64,000 nt of DNA from positions 145,689 to 209,688 of the forward strand of contig JAJDUU010000035.1 in NCBI GenBank assembly GCA_022826485.1, given 5' to 3'. Position 1 is the first letter of the stretch. Each line of letters starts with the position of its first letter. Shown one piece after another: positions 57,933 through 64,000 of this stretch. The translations under genes and the position numbers were made by a program. The DNA is from Chloroflexota bacterium (lineage in GTDB: Bacteria > Chloroflexota > UBA11872). The notes under the pieces are model-generated. The model ran no database searches and was not told the origin of the DNA. It saw nothing but the letters and a program-made list of their open reading frames with translations.

Positions 57933-58085
57933 CCGTCATTCCCGCGAAGGGAGACCTTGGCATAAGTCTGGAGGGGCGGGTCTGAGATCCGTCCGACGCC
58001 AAGCATTCTGGGCGCTTCCAGGTTCGACCGGACTGGATTCCGGCCCCGTATCGAGTACGGGGCAGGCTCTCCGCCGGAATGACGG
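57933..58085. repeat. MITE-like dispersed repeat, copy 2
   Basis: Nearly the same as 4145-4294: CCGTCATTCCCGCGAAGGGA, GACCTTGGCATAAGTCTGG, TTCGACCGGACTGGATTCCG, GCCCCGTATCGAGTACGGGG, then GGAATGACGG. It lies between the aminotransferase and Ldh2 genes. Confidence 0.78.
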
Positions 58086-58091
58086 ATGGAC

Positions 58092-59147
58092 TTACGCTGC
58101 GGTAGCGCCCCGGGCCAGCGCGTCGAGGTCGCCTCGATCCAGGCCCAGGCTCTCGGCCGTGTCCAGGATCGCCGTCCACGTCGCTTCCGCGACCGGCAGG
58201 CCGGCCGTGCTGAGCTTCTCGCGGGAGCGCCGCTCGACGTCGCCGGGAATTAGCACCTCGTCGAAGCCGGCGGCCGGACGCGTGTTTCGCATGCGATCGA
58301 ACGTGTCGCGGGAGGCCGCGTCGTAGCCGTCGCCGCGGTCGAAGGCGTTGGTGTCGATGGCCATGGCGAACGTGCCGATGCGCACGTTGATCTCCGGGTT
58401 GATGGCGCCGGTGAGATTGGCGGCCAGAATCTCCGTCATCAGCGAGAGGCCGTAGCCCTTGTGTCCCGCCATGTGGAGCAGCACGCCGCCGTCGTAGAGG
58501 TCGCCGGGATTGGTTGATGGCTGCCCGTCGCCGTCCAGAATCTGTCCCGGCGGCAACTCCGTGCCCTTGGCCAGCGCCACGCGCACCTTGCCTTCGGCGG
58601 TGGCCGTGGTGGCGAAGTCCACGATCAGCGGATCGGCATCGGCGGCGGGTGCGCCGAAGGCCATGGGATTGGTGCTCAGACGCCCCTCCGCCCCGCCGAA
58701 CGGCGCCGCCCGCATGGTGCCCGGACCGCCCGCGGCCATGAGGTAGACCACGCCCAGGTCGGCCCCCAGTTCGGCCCACTCCCCGAGACGCCCGATGTGG
58801 TTGCAATGGAAGATGCCGCCGATGGCCACGCGCGAGGTCTTGGCCTTCGCCGCCAGACGCCGCGTCAGGTCCTCCGCCGCCAGATGGCCAAAGCCGTACT
58901 GCGCGTCCAGCAAGACCGTGGTGTCGGACTCGGAGACCACCACCGGCCCCACCGCGGGAATGAACGCGCCTTGGCGAATGCGGTCGATGTAGTCGGGGAT
59001 GCGGATCACGCCGTGCGAGGGATGACCCGAAAGGTCGGCGCGCACCAGCCAGGTCGCGATCTTGGCGGAGGCCTCCGCGGGCGTCCCCGCGGCTTCCAGA
59101 ATCCGCGCCGTGGCGGCCGTCAAGGGTTCGGCGGAAAACGTCGGCAT
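58092..59147 (-). CDS. Malate/L-lactate/ureidoglycolate dehydrogenase (Ldh2 family), copy 1
   Basis: A 351-residue NAD(P)-dependent dehydrogenase of the Ldh2/YlbC type, which has a non-Rossmann cofactor fold. Conserved motifs are LSGHPSHGVIRIPDYI (catalytic His), IFHCNHIGRLGEWAE, FGGAEGRLSTNPMAFGAP, DFATTATAEGKVRVA and GHKGYGLSLMTEIL. It oxidises a 2-hydroxy acid to a 2-oxo acid. The start ATG 59147 has AGGA 5 bases upstream. A second homologue is encoded 2.3 kb away on the same strand. Confidence 0.9.
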   Translation of the reverse strand: MPTFSAEPLTAATARILEAAGTPAEASAKIATWLVRADLSGHPSHGVIRIPDYIDRIRQGAFIPAVGPVVVSESDTTVLLDAQYGFGHLAAEDLTRRLAAKAKTSRVAIGGIFHCNHIGRLGEWAELGADLGVVYLMAAGGPGTMRAAPFGGAEGRLSTNPMAFGAPAADADPLIVDFATTATAEGKVRVALAKGTELPPGQILDGDGQPSTNPGDLYDGGVLLHMAGHKGYGLSLMTEILAANLTGAINPEINVRIGTFAMAIDTNAFDRGDGYDAASRDTFDRMRNTRPAAGFDEVLIPGDVERRSREKLSTAGLPVAEATWTAILDTAESLGLDRGDLDALARGATAA

Positions 59148-59334
59148 GCGTTCCTCAGGTCGTTCCAGGCAGCGCCACCGGCACAGCCGATCCGCATAAT
59201 ACGCAGCGGCTCACACCATCGCCCTGGGGCGGACAATGATTGCTCGCCGCGATCTCTTGTCGCCAAGGCTCGCAAGAGGCACAGTTGGAGCAGTTCATTG
59301 CCCCGAGCGTCGCAATAGACAGGAACCCCTCTTG

Positions 59335-61167
59335 ATGACTCGCTCCCTCCGTCCCCTACGCCTCGGCGGTCTGCTATTCGCAGTGCTTCTCGCCACCGTC
59401 GCCTTCGCCGCGCCGACACTTGGCGACTCGCACACCGGCCTCTCCGCCGTCGTTGTGCGAAGCGTGTACGCCGAGCCCGACGATCACCTTGCGCACAACA
59501 TTCCGGACCTGCGCGTGACGGTTGGGGACGAGGACGTCGACTGCAACTTCCTCTCGCACTACCAGTCGACCGGCGACGTCACCCGCTGGGGCTTCGCCAC
59601 CTCCGAGGTCATTGAGGAATTGCCCGGCAGACTGACGCAGTACTACCAACGCGGCGTGGTGGATTGCCAGCAGCGTGACGGGCTTTGGCGCATGGAGCGG
59701 CGTTTGGCGTGGGATTTCCTCGGCGGCGGCGAGAGCTACGCGCCCGACCTCGGCGTCGAGTCCTCTCTGCTGAGCGAGCAGCCCGGCCGGCCGATGGGGC
59801 CGTGGGGACACCGCATCTCCAACTTTGCCGTTGACGGCACCCACACCGGATTCCTGGACTTCTATACCGCGCTCGGCGGCCTGCAGGCGTTTGGCCTGCC
59901 GAAGAGCGACGCCCGCCTGGACGACCATCCGGGCGCCGTGCTCGCCATCGAGGGCGCCGACCCCGGCATCATCCGGCAGTACTTCCAGGCCGCGGTGTTC
60001 GAATATCGACCGGGCAGACTCCAGCCAGTGCAGCTGCGTTTCCTCGGCGATGCCGTGCGCGACCGCATCTACCCCTATAGCAGCTACCGGGTGTTCGCGA
60101 GCTTCCAGGCGGCCGAGCCCCTGAGTGACGACGAGACCTACGCGCCCGAGAGAGTCTCGACCTGGGACGCGCTGGTCATGCTCTACGGCGCCACCAACGG
60201 CGACCACGACGCCTATGTGGCGAGGCAGCGTGACGCGCTGGTTGCGCTCTACCACGCCACCAATGGCGCCGACTGGAACAAGAACGACCATTGGCTCAGC
60301 GACGCGCCGCTCGGCGAGTGGTACGGCGTCACGACGGACGTCCACGACCGCGTCGTCGAGCTGAATCTCTCGCAGAACCAGCTGAGCGGCACGCTTCCGC
60401 CCGAGATTGGCAGGCTGGCCGACCTCACGAACTTGGATGTCTACGGCAACCAACTGCACGGGGAGATCCCGCCCGAGATTGGCAACCTCGACAACCTGAC
60501 CCACCTCGCGCTTTGGGCCAATCAGTTTCGCGGGTCGATCCCCGCCGAAATGGGCGACATGGCGAGCTTGGAGTGGGCCGCGCTTGGCATCAACGAGTTG
60601 ACCGGCCCGATTCCGCCCGAGTTGGGCAAGCTCTCGAATGCCACCCATCTGGACTTCACCTTGAACCAGTTAAGCGGCGAGATCCCGTCCGAGTTGGGCA
60701 ACCTGACCAACCTGGTCTGGCTGGCCTTCTGGAGCAACGAGCTGAGCGGCCCGATTCCACCCGAGTTGGGCAACCTGACCAACCTGGAGCGGCTCGACCT
60801 TGACACCAACCGGCTGAGCGGCCCGATTCCGCCCGAGCTTGGCAACCTGGGCAACTTGCAGCGGCTGTATCTGCATGCCAACCGGTTGACCGGTGAGATT
60901 CCGCCCGAGCTTGGCAGTCTCGGAAACCTGCAAATTCTGGCCCTCAACAACAACACGCTGACCGGGGAGCTTCCGCCCGAGATGGGCAACCTCGGCAGCC
61001 TGCGATTCGTGGCGCTTGCGGGCAATGCGTTCACCGGCTGCGCCCCCGCGGCACTGGCGGCGGTTCCCAGCAACGACCTGGACGATCTCGGCCTGCCGCT
61101 GTGCGAAGTCGAGGAGCCGGAAGAGATGGAAGACACGGAGGAGTCGGAGGACACGACGGAGGCTTAG
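59335..61167 (+). CDS. Secreted leucine-rich-repeat protein with ten 24-residue plant-type repeats
   Basis: A 610-residue exported protein. The signal peptide runs over about residues 1-30 (GGLLFAVLLATVAFAAPTL). Residues ~60-330 form a Chloroflexi-type beta region (QSTGDVTRWGFATSEVIEEL, LTQYYQRGVVDCQ, RMERRLAWDF). Residues 340-579 contain ten LRRs of 24 residues, each close to LxxLxLxxNxLSGxIPPELG with N and G conserved, as in plant receptor-like kinases. A short acidic tail follows (EEPEEMEDTEESEDTTEA). The start ATG 59335 was chosen because the signal peptide begins there. It may bind proteins or glycans outside the cell, possibly host-derived ones if the organism is a symbiont. Confidence 0.85.
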   Translation: MTRSLRPLRLGGLLFAVLLATVAFAAPTLGDSHTGLSAVVVRSVYAEPDDHLAHNIPDLRVTVGDEDVDCNFLSHYQSTGDVTRWGFATSEVIEELPGRLTQYYQRGVVDCQQRDGLWRMERRLAWDFLGGGESYAPDLGVESSLLSEQPGRPMGPWGHRISNFAVDGTHTGFLDFYTALGGLQAFGLPKSDARLDDHPGAVLAIEGADPGIIRQYFQAAVFEYRPGRLQPVQLRFLGDAVRDRIYPYSSYRVFASFQAAEPLSDDETYAPERVSTWDALVMLYGATNGDHDAYVARQRDALVALYHATNGADWNKNDHWLSDAPLGEWYGVTTDVHDRVVELNLSQNQLSGTLPPEIGRLADLTNLDVYGNQLHGEIPPEIGNLDNLTHLALWANQFRGSIPAEMGDMASLEWAALGINELTGPIPPELGKLSNATHLDFTLNQLSGEIPSELGNLTNLVWLAFWSNELSGPIPPELGNLTNLERLDLDTNRLSGPIPPELGNLGNLQRLYLHANRLTGEIPPELGSLGNLQILALNNNTLTGELPPEMGNLGSLRFVALAGNAFTGCAPAALAAVPSNDLDDLGLPLCEVEEPEEMEDTEESEDTTEA

Positions 61168-61407
61168 GCAAATCGCCGCGACTAGGGGCGGGTGGCAAAC
61201 CCGCCCCTACCGCTCCTCCGTCATTCCGGCGGACGCCGGAATCCAGTCCGGCTGAATCTCGAAGCACGCTCGCCCGGCGCCCGGCGGCCCATACTGCGTG
61301 CCCGGTGGCCCATGCTGCGTGCAGCATGGGAGGCACACCCCGCTCGCCGCCTAGATCCGCGTAGGGGCGCCCCTTATGGGTCTCGTGGGCGCTCGATCCT
61401 TTGGCCG
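61168..61407. other. Intergenic repeats downstream of the LRR gene
   Basis: 240 bases of modules: a GGGGCGGGTGGCAAACCCGC-type imperfect palindrome, CGTCATTCCGGCGGACGCCG (61218-61252), a GCTGCGTGCAGC palindrome (61302-61332) matching 19739-19769, and GTAGGGGCGCCCCTTA. No gene is present. Confidence 0.6.
61302..61332. repeat. Palindromic repeat shared with 19739-19769
   Basis: CCGGTGGCCCATGCTGCGTG and CAGCATGGGAG; the reverse complement matches 19739-19769 with about three differences. Confidence 0.6.
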
Positions 61408-62463
61408 CTAGCCCGCCCCGCCGGCGATGGCGTTGACCTCGTCGGCCGACACCCCCACCTTCTCGGCGCTGTCGAGGTAGAGCTCCCAGGTCGAGTCGGG
61501 AATGTCCAGCGGCTGTCCCGCCAGGGCGCGGCATGAGGCGCGCTCGAAGTCGCCCGGCACCTGCACCTCGGTGAATCCCGGCGCGGGGCGCGTGTCGCGC
61601 AGGCGCTCCAGGTTGGCGCGGATGCCGCGCCGCACGACCTCGGCGTCGCCGAACGCCGCGGGATCGATCGCCAGCGCGAAGCCGCCGGCGGGATTCTCGC
61701 CGCCCTCCACCGCCGAGCCCACCAGGTTGGCGCCGAGCAGCGACACCATCAGGCCAACGGCATAGCCCTTGTGGCCGCCGAACGGCACCAACATCCCGCC
61801 CTCGTAGAGTTTCGCCGGGTCGTTTGTCGGGCGCCCGTCCTGGTCCAGCAACCAGCCGTCCGGCACCGGCAGGCCCTTGTCGCGATAGACCCGCACCTTG
61901 CCCTCGGCGGACGCCGTGGTCGCCATGTCGATCAGCATGCCGTCGTCCTCCGCCGCCGGCGCGCCGAACGTGAACGGCAGCGTGCCCACCCGCGGTTCCG
62001 CCCCTCCGAACGGGGCCGCGATGTCGGCCGCTCCCCCGGCCCAACCCATGCAGAGAAATGAGATCACGCCGAGCTCGTTGCCAAGCTCGCCCCACTCGCC
62101 CAGGCGGCCGATGTGGGTCACGTTGGTCATGCCGCCGATGGCGACCGCGGATTCCTTGGCCTTGGCCGCCACCACGCGCGTGAGCAGCTCGGCGGCGAAG
62201 TGCCCAAAGCCCTGGTTGCCCTCGATGAGGACGGTGGTCGCGGTCTCCGACACGATGGTCGGGCGCTCGGCGGGCTTCATCTCGCCCTTGAGAATCAGCC
62301 CCACGTATTCGGGAATGCGCTGGAATCCGTGCGAGGGGTGCCCCGCCAGGTTGGAGTTGGCCAGCCAGCGGGCCAGCTGGTCGGCAATATCGTCCGGCGC
62401 TCCGGCGGCCGCAAGGACGCGGCTGGAGGCCTCGGTAAGTCCCTCAACAGAAAAGCTGGGCAT
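61408..62463 (-). CDS. Malate/L-lactate/ureidoglycolate dehydrogenase (Ldh2 family), copy 2
   Basis: A 351-residue Ldh2 homologue. The motifs match copy 1: LAGHPSHGFQRIPEY, VTHIGRLGEWGELGN, FGGAEPRVGTLPFTFGAP, DMATTASAEGKVRV and GGHKGYAVGLMVSLLG. Compared with copy 1, HCNH is replaced by VTHIG and the loop after FGG is shorter, so the substrate may differ. The start ATG 62463 is chosen; GTG and ATG codons upstream in the frame lack conservation. It diverges from the alcohol dehydrogenase gene. Confidence 0.9.
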   Translation of the reverse strand: MPSFSVEGLTEASSRVLAAAGAPDDIADQLARWLANSNLAGHPSHGFQRIPEYVGLILKGEMKPAERPTIVSETATTVLIEGNQGFGHFAAELLTRVVAAKAKESAVAIGGMTNVTHIGRLGEWGELGNELGVISFLCMGWAGGAADIAAPFGGAEPRVGTLPFTFGAPAAEDDGMLIDMATTASAEGKVRVYRDKGLPVPDGWLLDQDGRPTNDPAKLYEGGMLVPFGGHKGYAVGLMVSLLGANLVGSAVEGGENPAGGFALAIDPAAFGDAEVVRRGIRANLERLRDTRPAPGFTEVQVPGDFERASCRALAGQPLDIPDSTWELYLDSAEKVGVSADEVNAIAGGAG

Positions 62464-62564
62464 GAAAGCGGACCCTCTCGCACCGTGGCGCGAGAGCATG
62501 GTACGCGCCCGGCCGGGCATCGGCGCATAATGGCGGGCTTGCTGGCTCAGCGGGACTTGCGGCT

Positions 62565-63728
62565 ATGACATTCGGCCCTTCACCTTCGACCTTTCGGACC
62601 ACGCCCACGCTCATCTTCGGACGCGGGGCCATCCGCGAACTGCCGGATCAGCTGCGCCGCGCCGGCGCCGGCCGCGTCTTGATCGTGACCGATCCCGGCG
62701 TCGCCGCGTGCGGGATTCTGGCGCAGGTCGAGGAGTTGCTGAACGACGCTGGAATCTCCCACGGCGTCTACACCGGCGTGGTGCCCGAACCGCCGAGTCC
62801 GAGCGTGGACGCCTGCGCCGAGGCCATGAAGGCCGACGGCGCCGACGTGGTGGTGGGTCTTGGCGGCGGCAGCGCCATGGACACGTCGCAGATCGCGGCC
62901 TGCCTGGTGACCAACGGCGGCACGACGGAGGACTGGCTCGGCGTGGAGATCCTCGAGAAGCCGGGCATTCCCACCATCAGCGTGCCGACGACGGCGGGCA
63001 CCGCGTCCGAGCTGACGGGCAACGCGGTGGTCGTGCTCGCGGACCAGTCCAACAAGATGTCCGTGGTGAGCCCCTACATCTATCCGCAGGCGGCGATCGT
63101 GGACCCGGCGCTCACGGACTCGGTGCCGCCGGCCGTCACCGCCGCCACCGGCATGGACACGTTCTGCCACGCCACCGAGTCGTTCATCTCGGTCAGAGCC
63201 ACGCCGCACACGCGCCTCTATGCCGCCGAATCCATGCGGCGCGTCGTGAAATACCTGCCGCGCGCGGTGGCCGACGGCAGCGACGCCGAGGCGCGCGACG
63301 AGCTGGCCTACGCCTGCGTTATGGCCGGCTACACCCTGGCCAACGCGGGCACGATCATCGTCCACGCCATGGCGCACGCCATCGGCGCCTGGGCCAAGAT
63401 CCCGCACGGCGTGGCCAACACGCTCTGCCTGCTGCCGGTGATGGGCTTCTGCGCCGAGCGAGTCCCCGCGCTCATGGGCGGCATGGCCGAGCCGCTGGGC
63501 GCGCCCAACGGCGCCGGCGACGCGGATCGCGCCCAGGCGGCGCTGGACGCCATGTGCGGGCTGATCGATGCCGTCGGCCTGTCCACGCGGCTCGGCGAGT
63601 CCGGCGTGCAGCGCGACTGGCTGCCCGAGGTGGCCCGCGTCACCCACGGCAGCCGCCGCCTCATGGACCAAAGCCCCGCCCAACCCACCGAGGCCGAGCT
63701 GCTGGCCATGCTCGAGGCGGCGTATTAG
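62565..63728 (+). CDS. Iron-containing alcohol dehydrogenase
   Basis: A 387-residue group III dehydrogenase. The N-terminal domain has the NAD-binding GGGS segment (VVVGLGGGSAMDTSQIAA). The C-terminal helical domain has metal ligands Asp and His in GMDTFCHATESF, and two His in HAMAHAIGAWAKIPHGVANT. The family oxidises or reduces alcohols, glycerol or lactaldehyde with NAD(H). The start ATG 62565 fits the N-terminal alignment (FGPSPSTFRTTPTLIFGRGA). It diverges from the second Ldh2 gene; a common role in 2-hydroxy-acid or diol metabolism is possible but not shown. Confidence 0.92.
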   Translation: MTFGPSPSTFRTTPTLIFGRGAIRELPDQLRRAGAGRVLIVTDPGVAACGILAQVEELLNDAGISHGVYTGVVPEPPSPSVDACAEAMKADGADVVVGLGGGSAMDTSQIAACLVTNGGTTEDWLGVEILEKPGIPTISVPTTAGTASELTGNAVVVLADQSNKMSVVSPYIYPQAAIVDPALTDSVPPAVTAATGMDTFCHATESFISVRATPHTRLYAAESMRRVVKYLPRAVADGSDAEARDELAYACVMAGYTLANAGTIIVHAMAHAIGAWAKIPHGVANTLCLLPVMGFCAERVPALMGGMAEPLGAPNGAGDADRAQAALDAMCGLIDAVGLSTRLGESGVQRDWLPEVARVTHGSRRLMDQSPAQPTEAELLAMLEAAY

Positions 63729-63749
63729 GGAGGTCCCTGCGTAACCCCA

Positions 63750-63793
63750 CCGTCATTCCGGCGAACGCCGGAATCCAGTCCGGTCGAGCCTGG
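63750..63793. repeat. CGTCATTCC palindromic repeat
   Basis: CCGTCATTCCGGCGAACGCC, GGAATCCAGTCCGGTCGAGC, CTGG. It is a single stem-loop unit of the dispersed family, between the alcohol dehydrogenase gene and the transposase start. Confidence 0.65.
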
Positions 63794-63923
63794 AGCCGCG
63801 CCGGATGCCATGCGTGCGGCGCGCCTTAAACCCTCCCGTCCCGGTTCAGGCAGGCGTTTCCTAGGAGTCTGCGCCGTAGAAACATGGGAACATCGGTCAA
63901 GCCGTTGACTGAGCACGTGGCCC

Positions 63924-64000
63924 ATGCCGACGACCTTCCGTCCCTACGAGCCCAACCAGACCCTGCTGCTGCCCCCAGATCTGCGGGACTGGCTGCCCCC
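63924..64000 (+). mobile_element. IS1182-type transposase, 5' end only
   Basis: The last 77 bases encode MPTTFRPYEPNQ followed by TLLLPPDLRDWLP. FRPYEPNQTLLLPPDLRDWL is the characteristic opening of IS1182-family DDE transposases (RPYDPDQ..LLPP.L..WLP). The start ATG is at 63924; the rest of the element lies outside the window. The sequence TTTCCTAGGAGTCTGC at about 63857 may belong to the left inverted repeat, but the other end is not visible. Confidence 0.75.

Overview
The window is very GC-rich chromosomal DNA of a bacterium, most likely a Chloroflexota member (Dehalococcoidia/SAR202-like or sponge-associated). The hints are a secreted-protein linker made of VEV/VIKEVPVE-type repeats, two exported proteins with N-terminal domains I associate with that phylum, many small-molecule oxidoreductases and lyases (enolase superfamily, two Ldh2-type dehydrogenases, iron alcohol dehydrogenase, two ThDP enzymes, sulfatase), and dispersed palindromic repeats. 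There is no rRNA gene, so the phylum is an inference. The organism appears to decode UGA as selenocysteine, because a tRNA-Sec gene with a long variable arm and encoded CCA lies at 20.1 kb.

Layout. 0-4 kb (minus): ParA ATPase, FtsZ and a GAF/HisKA_2 histidine kinase in one run. 4.5-7 kb (plus): ECF sigma factor overlapping a membrane anti-sigma/VWA fusion, with a candidate autoregulated promoter upstream and a strong hairpin terminator downstream. 7-8.5 kb: NIPSNAP protein and two TrkA/RCK potassium-uptake subunits. 8.8-12.7 kb (minus): bL25 and a class A penicillin-binding protein. 12.8-20 kb: large membrane protein, Gfo/Idh/MocA protein with a substituted catalytic Lys, NucS-like nuclease, DUF4202, FAD oxidoreductase, orphan RHH protein. 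20-21.5 kb: tRNA-Sec followed by an XRE regulator and an Mrr-like nuclease. 21.6-33.6 kb: sulfatase, cupin, M16 peptidase pair, minimal zincin, threonine-synthase-like enzyme, DUF1801, ThDP enzyme, DUF362, RibD-like reductase, enolase-superfamily dehydratase.

33.7-45.5 kb is a defence island entirely on the minus strand. A type I restriction-modification system is present, but hsdM, hsdS and hsdR are separated by toxin-antitoxin modules (BrnT/BrnA-like, DUF2442/DUF4160, two RHH/PIN pairs, an orphan HicB-like protein) and by an AT-rich HNH-type gene directly upstream of hsdS. Dispersed repeats sit at several of the junctions. This is the most unusual part of the window.

45.6-64 kb: DHA2 transporter, small membrane protein, second ThDP enzyme, an exported gluzincin-like protein whose zinc motif is lost, a MoaD-like domain read in frame into a periplasmic binding protein, cupin, tRNA-Glu, and a four-gene translationally coupled operon (AlkD, nucleoside hydrolase, nucleotidyltransferase, aminotransferase). 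Then come two Ldh2-type dehydrogenases flanking a secreted plant-type LRR protein, an iron-dependent alcohol dehydrogenase, and the 5' end of an IS1182-type transposase cut by the window edge. No CRISPR array, prophage or rRNA is visible.
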